DNA of 9,880 nucleotides, taken from positions 1 to 9,880 of the forward strand of contig OMSN01000053.1 in assembly GCA_900313765.1 (NCBI GenBank). Reading direction: 5' to 3'. Positions 1 to 5,447 of this stretch are shown piece by piece. The position numbers were made by a program, and so were the translations under genes. Position 1 is the first letter of the stretch. Each line of letters starts with the position of its first letter. A model generated the notes under the pieces. That model was given only the letters and a program-made list of their open reading frames with translations, was not told the DNA's origin and ran no database searches. The stretch is from an uncultured Eubacteriales bacterium (GTDB taxonomy: Bacteria > Bacillota > Clostridia > Lachnospirales > Lachnospiraceae).

Positions 1-328
1 TCCGCTCTCTCCAGGGACACCGGGCCAGATTCCTGCGTGCCTCCATAAGACGCGGCTCATAATTCTCGATGGTTGTGATCCTGGTATCCGGCGGCGTACA
101 GGACGCCATCCACATGGCAGAGTACCCGATCGCAGTGCCGACTTCCAGGATATGCTGCGGTCTCTTCAGTTCCAGCAGGACCTGCAGAAACCGTTCCATT
201 TCCGGCCGGATGATCGGAACGCCATCTTTCTTCGCCGCGCTCCTGAGTGCATCAAAAGGATACCCGCTATCTCTGCGCGGCCCTTCCAGGGCATAGAGAA
301 ATGTGCGCAGCCTGTCACTGTAGATCAT
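1..328 (-). CDS. trmR: O-methyltransferase, TrmR/YrrM-like (partial, N-terminal 109 residues)
   Basis: The gene starts at 328 and runs off the left edge, so only the first 109 residues are visible. They read as a class I SAM-dependent O-methyltransferase of the methyltransf_3 family: an N-terminal helical part with the stretch VPIIRPEMERFLQVLL, then the SAM-binding motif I ILEVGTAIGYSAMWMA near residues 61-76 and the acidic motif II residue in ITTIENYE. In B. subtilis the family member TrmR (YrrM) methylates 5-hydroxyuridine at tRNA position 34 to give mo5U. The start is supported by a GGAGGA ribosome site nine bases upstream and by a 4-bp ATGA overlap with ylbF, which implies translational coupling. 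The place downstream of ireB-ruvX-DUF1292 matches that of yrrM in Bacillus, which favours TrmR over other small O-methyltransferases. The family is secure; the exact substrate is inferred from context, and the C-terminal half cannot be seen. Confidence 0.82.
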   Translation of the reverse strand, partial: MIYSDRLRTFLYALEGPRRDSGYPFDALRSAAKKDGVPIIRPEMERFLQVLLELKRPQHILEVGTAIGYSAMWMASCTPPDTRITTIENYEPRLMEARRNLARCPWRER

Positions 329-678
329 GAAAGAATATCCTCCATGGAATCCAGATCCAGGTCCACGCTGTCCATCAGTCTCAGGCTGATCTGCCGCAGC
401 AGCCTGCACATGGCAAGTTCCGTGCGCAGATACTCATCGATCACCGGATCCCTCCGCAGTTCCCTTCTCTCCCGGGAGATCTGCTGCTGGGCTTCCATGT
501 TTCGACCTTCCTCTGAATTCTGAAGCAGGAAGTTCTTCCTTCGGAATTCATCCGTTCTCTTCCGCTTCCTCGGATCTTCATCCAGTTTCTGCCTGGCCTG
601 TTCGTATTCTCGGTATTCACTGCAGCTGCGCAGGCTGCGAAGCAGCTCATCCACGCAGCGCTTAACAGTCATATCCAT
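325..678 (-). CDS. YlbF/YmcA family regulator
   Basis: This is a 117-residue, highly charged, all-helical protein with no membrane segment or signal peptide. It resembles the Com_YlbF (YlbF/YmcA) family: an N-terminal helix with LRSLRSCSEYREYEQARQKL, a basic linker, then helices with LQNSEEGRNMEAQQQI and DEYLRTELAMCRLLRQI. In B. subtilis, YlbF, YmcA and YaaT form a complex that works with RNase Y in mRNA processing and affects competence, biofilm and sporulation. Here the gene lies 33 bp after the RNase J gene and overlaps the following methyltransferase by 4 bp, so it is probably co-transcribed with an RNA-decay enzyme. The ATG at 678 is preceded by AAGGA at a somewhat long spacing of about 12 bases; another ATG lies two codons downstream. 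The family call is by overall pattern rather than a catalytic motif. Its exact role is not shown by the sequence. Confidence 0.72.
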   Translation of the reverse strand: MDMTVKRCVDELLRSLRSCSEYREYEQARQKLDEDPRKRKRTDEFRRKNFLLQNSEEGRNMEAQQQISRERRELRRDPVIDEYLRTELAMCRLLRQISLRLMDSVDLDLDSMEDILS

Positions 679-711
679 CTGTATATCCGGTCCTTCTTAA
701 TCTGCTGCCGG

Positions 712-2382
712 TTACACTTCCGCATCCATGAGGATCGGCAGGATCATCGGATTACGCTTCGTCCGCTTCCACAGGAATTCACCCAGTTCATCACGGATCG
801 CATTCTTGATCTTCGTCCATTCACTGCCGCCCTTTTCAAGCACGGAGTCGATCGCGTCCTCTACCACTTCCTGCGCTTCATCCATCAGTTCTTCAGAATC
901 ACGCACATAGACGAAACCACGGGACACAATATCCGGGCCTGCGATCACATTGCCGTAGGAATCGACGGTAAGCACCACGATAATGATGCCGTCCTCTGCC
1001 AGTCTCTGGCGGTCCTTCAGTACGATGTTTCCGACATCGCCCACTCCCAGACCGTCCACAAGGATCCCGCCGCATGTGACATGCCCGGTGACCTTGGCCT
1101 GATCTTCCGCATCGTCACAGATCTCAAGCACATCTCCGCTGTTGATCATCAGGATATGGTCAGAGTCGTAATCCAGCATGCGGGCAATCCTCGCCTGAGC
1201 GACCCTGTGCCGGTACTCACCGTGAACAGGGATCGAATAGCGCGGCTTCACCAGCGAATAGATCAGCTTGATCTCTTCCTGGCAGGGGTGTCCGGACACA
1301 TGCGCGTCCTGGAAAATAACCTCAGCCCCCTTGCTGTACAGCTCATTCATGACTTTCGATACATTCTTCTCATTTCCGGGAATCGGATGTGAGGAGAATA
1401 CGATCGTATCGCCCGGCTTGATCTGCACCTTCTTGTGGATTCCGCCAGCCATTCTTGAGAGAGCTGCCATGGACTCTCCCTGGCTTCCGGTAGTGATCAG
1501 CACCAGCTTCTCATCCGGATAATTCCGCATCTCTTCCAGAGTGATCAGTGTATTCTCAGGAATGCTGATGTATCCCAGCTCTTCGGCAGTGGAGATCACG
1601 TTCACCATGGACCGGCCTTCCACAATGACCTTACGGCCATACTTGTATGCAGTGTCAATGATCTGCTGCACACGGTCCACGTTGGACGCAAAGGTCGCGA
1701 TGATCAGTCTGGAGTTCCTGTGCTCGGAGAAGATCGTGTCAAATGCTCTGCCGACCGTTCTCTCCGATGGCGTATAGCCGGGTCTCTCGGCGTTTGTGGA
1801 ATCGCACATCAGGGCAAGCACACCTTTTCTGCCAATCTCCGCGAATCGCTGAAGGTCGATGGCATCACCGAATACCGGCGTGAAGTCGACCTTGAAGTCT
1901 CCCGTGTGTACGATGGTTCCTGCAGGAGAATAGATGGCGAGTGCCACTGCGTCCTGTATGGAATGGTTGGTCTTGATGAATTCCACCCGGAACTGTCCCA
2001 GATTGATCGACTGGCCGGGCTGTATGACCTTCCTGCGGGTCGTCTTCATCAGTTCATGTTCATTCAGTTTCAGTTCGATCAGCCCCATGGTCAGTTTGGT
2101 GGCATAGATCGGCACATTCAGCTGCTTCAGAATGTAGGGAAGCGCACCGATATGGTCCTCATGACCATGGGTGAATACGAATCCCTTCACTTTGTCCGCG
2201 TTCTCCAGAAGGTACGTGATGTCCGGAATGACCAGGTCGATCCCGTACATATCGTCTTCAGGGAACGCAAGACCACAGTCGACTACGATGATCGAATCCT
2301 CGTACTCGAATGCAGTGATGTTCATACCGATGGCTTCCAGTCCTCCCAGCGGTATGATCTTCAGTTTTGTTTTATTGCTCAA
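712..2382 (-). CDS. rnj: Ribonuclease J
   Basis: This 556-residue cytoplasmic enzyme is a metallo-beta-lactamase/beta-CASP ribonuclease with 5'-to-3' exonuclease and endonuclease activity, used in mRNA decay and 16S rRNA 5' maturation. The metal ligands are visible: HGHEDH at residues 72-77, H140 in TNHSIQDA and D162 in TGDFK. The beta-CASP motifs are ATFASN at 229-234, TTGSQGE at 298-304 and HVSGH at 361-365, followed by PVHGEYRH at 385-392 and a C-terminal RNase J domain. Length is typical of the family. The start codon is TTG at 2382, with GAGAGGA four bases upstream. The next in-frame ATG (Met20) would cut into the first conserved strand KIIPLGGLEAIG, so TTG is the better start. The gene sits 46 bp after the DUF1292 gene and 33 bp before ylbF. 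Whether it is the J1 or J2 type cannot be told; only one copy lies in this window. Confidence 0.96.
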   Translation of the reverse strand: MSNKTKLKIIPLGGLEAIGMNITAFEYEDSIIVVDCGLAFPEDDMYGIDLVIPDITYLLENADKVKGFVFTHGHEDHIGALPYILKQLNVPIYATKLTMGLIELKLNEHELMKTTRRKVIQPGQSINLGQFRVEFIKTNHSIQDAVALAIYSPAGTIVHTGDFKVDFTPVFGDAIDLQRFAEIGRKGVLALMCDSTNAERPGYTPSERTVGRAFDTIFSEHRNSRLIIATFASNVDRVQQIIDTAYKYGRKVIVEGRSMVNVISTAEELGYISIPENTLITLEEMRNYPDEKLVLITTGSQGESMAALSRMAGGIHKKVQIKPGDTIVFSSHPIPGNEKNVSKVMNELYSKGAEVIFQDAHVSGHPCQEEIKLIYSLVKPRYSIPVHGEYRHRVAQARIARMLDYDSDHILMINSGDVLEICDDAEDQAKVTGHVTCGGILVDGLGVGDVGNIVLKDRQRLAEDGIIIVVLTVDSYGNVIAGPDIVSRGFVYVRDSEELMDEAQEVVEDAIDSVLEKGGSEWTKIKNAIRDELGEFLWKRTKRNPMILPILMDAEV

Positions 2383-2428
2383 AATATCCTCTCTTTCACG
2401 ATTTCAGTCAAAACAATAAGATGTCATG

Positions 2429-2698
2429 TTAAACCAGAGCTATATCGTCCAGCATCTGGGTAAATACTTTCGAAAGTGCTTCCAGCTGTGCGTCATCCTC
2501 CACGAATTCGTACAGCGCGTCATGCTCGCCGTCCCGGGAGATATCCTCCAGAATATAGGCATCTCCGTCGCCGTCTTCGGCATCTGTCACAAGAAGATAA
2601 TCTCTCCCTGCGATCCGGGTCTGTTCCAGCACATAGAAATCCACTTCTTCGCCATTCGGTCCGGCTTCCAGTGTAATTCTTGTCAGATCACTCTTCAT
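2429..2698 (-). CDS. DUF1292 family protein (YrzB-like)
   Basis: This 89-residue, strongly acidic protein belongs to the DUF1292 family (YrzB in B. subtilis), which has no established biochemical function. The family core is seen in [21 protein letters not shown], then an Asp/Glu-rich loop ([13 protein letters not shown]) and the C-terminal helix [13 protein letters not shown]. There is no signal peptide or membrane segment. The start at 2698 overlaps the end of ruvX by 11 bp and has a strong GGAGGTGA ribosome site inside the last codons of ruvX, so the two are very likely translated from one transcript. In many Firmicutes the gene follows ireB and ruvX, exactly as here. A function in RNA or envelope biology is sometimes guessed from that context, but nothing in this sequence proves one. 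Confidence 0.85.
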   Translation of the reverse strand: MKSDLTRITLEAGPNGEEVDFYVLEQTRIAGRDYLLVTDAEDGDGDAYILEDISRDGEHDALYEFVEDDAQLEALSKVFTQMLDDIALV

Positions 2699-3188
2699 CT
2701 ATCTTCACCTCCGGCACCGGAAGTCCGGCATTCACCCGGTCCAGGTACCCCTGCAGGATCAGCATTGCTGCGATCTCATCCACATAGTCTTTATGATTAC
2801 GCACACCTGTCTCGTCCATCACGCGGTCTGCCGCAACCGTAGTAAGCCTCTCGTCCCACAAAATGACAGGAAGCTGCGTACGGCGCTCGACCATCGCCTT
2901 GAACTCGATGGTTGCCCTTGCTCTCTCTCCGATTGTCGCATTCATATTACGGGGAAAACCGAGAACGATCGTCTCGGCCTGATATTCGGATGCGAGCTCA
3001 GTAATACGGGCGAGTGTCTGCCGAAGCTTGTTCTCGCTCTTTCTTCGTATGATCTCCACACCCTGTGCAGTCAGACGGAGCGGATCTGACACCGCCACGC
3101 CTACTGTTTTGGAACCATAATCGAGTCCGAGGACCCGACTGTAAGTACTTCCGCCGTTGCTCTGCTGTCTGTTTTCAGATTCTGTCAT
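2688..3188 (-). CDS. ruvX: RuvX/YqgF family Holliday junction resolvase-like, 16S rRNA maturation nuclease
   Basis: The protein has an RNase H-like fold of the YqgF/RuvX family. Members have been linked to pre-16S rRNA 5' processing and were earlier called putative Holliday junction resolvases. With the start at 3188 it has 166 residues. Visible motifs are [15 protein letters not shown] at 21-35 (catalytic D23), [14 protein letters not shown] at 77-90, LWDERLTT at 110-117 (E113) and [13 protein letters not shown] at 133-145 (D137). An upstream in-frame ATG at 3203 would add five residues. I prefer 3188 because it gives an ATGA overlap with the ireB stop and has GGAAGAG about eight bases upstream, while the 3203 ATG has no well-spaced site. 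The N-terminal polar tail (about 17 residues) and the short acidic C-terminal tail are extensions beyond the roughly 140-residue core. The gene is between ireB and DUF1292, the standard Firmicutes order. Confidence 0.93.
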   Translation of the reverse strand: MTESENRQQSNGGSTYSRVLGLDYGSKTVGVAVSDPLRLTAQGVEIIRRKSENKLRQTLARITELASEYQAETIVLGFPRNMNATIGERARATIEFKAMVERRTQLPVILWDERLTTVAADRVMDETGVRNHKDYVDEIAAMLILQGYLDRVNAGLPVPEVKIDEE

Positions 3189-3457
3189 GAACGTCTCTTC
3201 CATGCCTCGTTGCGGATATACTCCTTGAGGAGTTCCTCAACGATCTCGTCGCGCTCGACCTTCATGATCATACTGCGCGCGTTCTTGTGGCTCGTAATGT
3301 AAGTCGGATCACCAGAGATGATGTAACCGACGATCTGGTTAACAGGATTATAGCCCTTCTCCGTCATTGCAACATAAACAAGCTCAAGAACCTTCTTGAC
3401 GCGCATCTCCGGATCAGTCTCTACGTTAAAATATTGAGTATTATAAATGTCCGCCAT
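3185..3457 (-). CDS. IreB family regulatory phosphoprotein (UPF0297/DUF965)
   Basis: This 90-residue soluble protein carries the nearly invariant family core around residues 35-70: [20 protein letters not shown], then SHKNARSMI and [14 protein letters not shown]. In Enterococcus faecalis IreB is a substrate of the Ser/Thr kinase IreK and phosphatase IreP and acts in cephalosporin resistance; the B. subtilis orthologue is YrzL. The N-terminus [10 protein letters not shown] has one threonine, T7, that could be the kinase target. No kinase or phosphatase gene lies in this window. The ATG at 3457 has GAGGA nine bases upstream. The stop overlaps the preferred ruvX start by 4 bp. A promoter-like sequence lies upstream inside the end of mtaB, which would make this the first gene of the ireB-ruvX-DUF1292-rnj-ylbF-methyltransferase string. 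Confidence 0.93.
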   Translation of the reverse strand: MADIYNTQYFNVETDPEMRVKKVLELVYVAMTEKGYNPVNQIVGYIISGDPTYITSHKNARSMIMKVERDEIVEELLKEYIRNEAWKRRS

Positions 3458-3514
3458 AATCTACAGTCCTCGATACCTTCTCCCGAACGCGGCTGCAATC
3501 CGCCTGGTCTTCGA

Positions 3515-3531
3515 CTTCAATACAATTGAAG
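3515..3531. repeat. 17-bp perfect dyad upstream of ireB
   Basis: CTTCAAT and ATTGAAG form 7-bp perfect arms around ACA in the 95-bp gap between mtaB and ireB. It falls about 20-35 bases downstream of the start predicted from the ireB promoter candidate, so it could be an operator or a small RNA hairpin in the leader. It has no flanking T-run, so it is not a terminator. A chance AT-rich palindrome is possible. Confidence 0.35.
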
Positions 3532-3552
3532 AATGAACAGAATCTCCTAGAC

Positions 3553-4995
3553 TCAAGTATATTCGAAAAGCGGCAAAGATTCAACAGTCAACTTTCCATT
3601 TATGATCTGCCCTCTGATGTCCTCGCGGGAAAATGCGAAGGCTCTGATGTACTCTTTCGTATACCCCGTGTAGAGCTTCTCACCGGCTGCGATCCGCTCC
3701 ATCAGTGCTCCTGCATGCAGGGGCAGCGCACCTGCATTCGGCACACAGACAGATCCATCTTTGTCGATCCGGGCTTCCTCTTCCACCAGCATGGACGCTT
3801 CCCGCCCATTCCATTTTTCTTCAAATTCACGGCCGCAGACCTTATTCAGGGCCGACAGGATCTCCAGCCGCTGTTCTTTCACATCTTCCGGGATCTGCTC
3901 CTTCATTGCCGCAGCTGCCGTCCCGGCGCGCATCGAATAACGGAACAGATGGGTCTCATACAGCCTGACAGATTCCAGGAACTGTCTGGTCTGTTCGAAC
4001 TCCTCCGGTGTCTCTGCCGGAAAACCGACGATCACATCCGTTGTGATGGCAGGCTCCTCAAACACATTCCGCAGCAGTTCCACCCTGCTCCTGTATTCCT
4101 CCGAAGTATAGTGCCGGTTCATCCTCTTCAGCACACTGTCACACCCGCTCTGCAGCGACAGATGGAAATGCGGACACAGTTTCCCGATCCTGCTGATGCG
4201 CTGTGCGAACTCTTCGGTAATGATCGTCGGCTCCAGAGATCCCAGACGGATCCGCTCGATCCCGTCGATCCGGGCGACCTCTTCGATCAGATCGATCAGC
4301 CTGGAGCGCTGCTGCCAGGTCTTCTTCTCTCCCTGCTCCCCGTAGGCGTCGGCAACATTTCCCTGAAAGTCCACTCCGTAGGAAGACAGGTGGATCCCTG
4401 TCAGGACCACTTCCTTCACACCGCTTTGGACAAGCTGCGTGAGTTCCTTCCGGATGTTCTCCATATCCCTGCTGCGGATCCTGCCCCTTGCAAAGGGAAT
4501 GATGCAGTAGCTGCAGAACATGTTGCAGCCGTCCTGAACTTTAATGTAGGCACGGGTGTGGCCTTCAATGCGCGGAAGCTCCATCTTCTCAAACTGCTTC
4601 TCATGCATGACATCCCCGACACTGTACCGTGCGCCGTCCCTGGCCCAGAACTGTTCCAGTTCTCTCACCAGTTCGCTCTTTCTTCCGGTTCCCAGGATGA
4701 TATCCGCATCCACTGTCTTCCCTGTCTTGTCGAGGGCTGTCTGTACATAGCAGCCTGCTGCAACAACCACGGAATCGGGATTCATTTTCCGTGCCCGGTG
4801 GATCATCTGGCGGCTCTTGCGGTCAGCAATGTTCGTGACAGAACAGGTGTTGATGACATAGACATCCGCAGGAGCGTCGAAGGGAACGATCTCAAACCCC
4901 TCCTCTTCCAGCATCGCGCGCATGGCATCCGTCTCGTATACATTTACTTTGCAGCCCAGAGTATGCAGAGCTGCTTTTCTGCCTGTAAATTTCAT
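3553..4995 (-). CDS. mtaB: tRNA (N6-threonylcarbamoyladenosine(37)-C2)-methylthiotransferase MtaB
   Basis: This 480-residue radical SAM enzyme of the MiaB/MtaB/RimO family converts t6A37 to ms2t6A37 in ANN-decoding tRNAs. The N-terminal UPF0004 domain has the three cysteines of the auxiliary [4Fe-4S] cluster: C15 (TLGCKVN), C51 (NTCSVTN) and C82 (AAGCYVQ). The central radical SAM domain has CNMFCSYC (C157, C161, C164), with VGFPAET at 323-329 downstream, then a C-terminal TRAM-like part. TLGCKVN and NTCSVTN point to MtaB rather than MiaB or RimO. The protein is longer than many MtaB proteins, partly through a charged segment at about 211-232 (after GIHLSSYG and before LIDLIEEV). The ATG at 4995 has only an AG-rich upstream stretch (GAAAGAAAG), a weak ribosome site. 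It is divergent from the HPr-like gene; I could not identify a convincing promoter of its own. Confidence 0.94.
   Translation of the reverse strand: MKFTGRKAALHTLGCKVNVYETDAMRAMLEEEGFEIVPFDAPADVYVINTCSVTNIADRKSRQMIHRARKMNPDSVVVAAGCYVQTALDKTGKTVDADIILGTGRKSELVRELEQFWARDGARYSVGDVMHEKQFEKMELPRIEGHTRAYIKVQDGCNMFCSYCIIPFARGRIRSRDMENIRKELTQLVQSGVKEVVLTGIHLSSYGVDFQGNVADAYGEQGEKKTWQQRSRLIDLIEEVARIDGIERIRLGSLEPTIITEEFAQRISRIGKLCPHFHLSLQSGCDSVLKRMNRHYTSEEYRSRVELLRNVFEEPAITTDVIVGFPAETPEEFEQTRQFLESVRLYETHLFRYSMRAGTAAAAMKEQIPEDVKEQRLEILSALNKVCGREFEEKWNGREASMLVEEEARIDKDGSVCVPNAGALPLHAGALMERIAAGEKLYTGYTKEYIRAFAFSREDIRGQIINGKLTVESLPLFEYT
3556..3584 (-). promoter_or_regulatory. Candidate sigma-A promoter for the ireB operon
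   Basis: On the minus strand TTGAAT (3584-3579) and TATACT (3561-3556) are separated by exactly 17 bp. They match the -35 consensus at four of six positions and the -10 consensus at five of six. The elements lie in the last codons of mtaB and would start transcription near 3549, leaving a leader of about 92 bases before ireB. This would let the ireB string be expressed independently of mtaB. It is inferred from sequence only. Confidence 0.45.
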
Positions 4996-5016
4996 CTTTC
5001 TTTCATACCTGCCTGC

Positions 5017-5036
5017 CTTGACTTTTGAAAGTCAAG
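5017..5036. repeat. 20-bp inverted repeat between mtaB and the HPr-like gene
   Basis: CTTGACTTT and AAAGTCAAG are 9-bp perfect arms around a TG spacer. The left arm contains the -35 element of the plus-strand promoter candidate, and the repeat sits 21 bp upstream of the mtaB start. A protein bound here could affect both divergent genes, as an operator would. There is no adjacent T-run for a terminator reading plus, and none reading minus. Confidence 0.5.
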
Positions 5037-5046
5037 ACGATACACT
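5018..5046 (+). promoter_or_regulatory. Candidate sigma-A promoter for the HPr-like gene
   Basis: TTGACT at 5018-5023 and TACACT at 5041-5046 are separated by 17 bp, matching the consensus at five and four of six positions. The predicted start is near 5053, giving a leader of about 80 bases before the ATG at 5134. The -35 element lies in one arm of the 5017-5036 inverted repeat. Confidence 0.55.
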
Positions 5047-5051
5047 AATCA

Positions 5052-5070
5052 TGAGCATGCTGTGAGCATG
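5052..5070. repeat. TGAGCATG direct repeat and overlapping small dyad in the HPr-like leader
   Basis: TGAGCATG occurs at 5052-5059 and again at 5063-5070, 11 bp apart, about one helical turn. The same stretch also contains the dyad CATGCT-GTG-AGCATG (5056-5070), which would form a short hairpin at the very 5' end of the predicted HPr-like mRNA. It could be a paired regulator site or an mRNA-stabilising stem; both are inference. Confidence 0.35.
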
Positions 5071-5133
5071 TTTATACGAATTTCACCCATTTAAGGGAGA
5101 ATCATATACACCATTATTGGAGGACTATCACTT

Positions 5134-5364
5134 ATGAAGACAATACAGATATCTCTTAATTCCATCGACAAGGTCAAAGCTTTCGTCAATGATATCACCA
5201 AGTTTGACAATGATTTCGATCTGGTATCCGGAAGATACGTTATCGATGCCAAGTCCATCATGGGTATCTTCAGCCTGGATCTGTCCAGACCGATCGACCT
5301 CAGCATCCATGCAGAAGAGAATCTGGATGAGATTCTTGAGATCCTGAAGCCCTACATGATCTGA
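5134..5364 (+). CDS. HPr-like protein lacking the phospho-accepting histidine
   Basis: This 76-residue protein is the only plus-strand gene here. It aligns with HPr, the PTS phosphocarrier: FVNDITKFDNDFDLVSGRYV matches the first helix and strand region, and DAKSIMGIFSLDL matches the HPr segment around the regulatory Ser46, which would be S41 here. The HPr active-site loop GIHARPA is absent. The corresponding stretch is NSIDKVKA, apparently two residues shorter, and the only histidine (H59) is in the C-terminal part. It therefore cannot work as a classic His15 carrier. Crh of Bacillus, which lacks His15 and acts through Ser46-P with CcpA, is a precedent for a regulatory role, but this protein is more divergent and I do not claim the same role. 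The start has GGAGGA at 5119-5124. It has its own promoter candidate and a terminator and is divergent from mtaB and convergent with thiI. No ptsI or hprK is in the window. Confidence 0.85.
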   Translation: MKTIQISLNSIDKVKAFVNDITKFDNDFDLVSGRYVIDAKSIMGIFSLDLSRPIDLSIHAEENLDEILEILKPYMI

Positions 5365-5400
5365 GCGTCAGAACTCCATCTATAAGAATTGGATCTTCTT

Positions 5401-5437
5401 CAAGGCAGCTGCCCTGTGCGGGACAGCTGCCTTGTTT
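5401..5437 (+). terminator. Intrinsic terminator of the HPr-like gene
   Basis: A stem of 11 pairs (5401-5411 with 5424-5434), one C-A mismatch and two more G-C pairs closes a TGTGCG loop. Reading plus, the stem is followed by TTTGCGTTCTCT, a moderate T-tract. It lies 37 bp after the HPr-like stop and 14 bp from the thiI stop. Reading minus, the hairpin is followed by GAAGAAGATCC with no T-tract, so it would be a poor terminator for thiI. Confidence 0.7.
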
Positions 5438-5447
5438 GCGTTCTCTG

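Noticed and set aside
3526..5028. A 500-codon open frame on the plus strand opposite mtaB.
   Set aside because: It is antisense to a complete MtaB with all six cluster cysteines, has a histidine- and proline-rich composition typical of a reverse-strand shadow, and has no recognisable domain.
4996..5133. A promoter for mtaB, for example the minus-strand TATAAA near 5072-5077.
   Set aside because: No acceptable -35 element is found 16-19 bp upstream of that or other -10-like hexamers, so no site is annotated.
5365..5447. The hairpin after the HPr-like gene as a bidirectional terminator also serving thiI.
   Set aside because: Reading minus, the stem is followed by a purine-rich stretch and no T-tract, so only the plus-strand role is supported.
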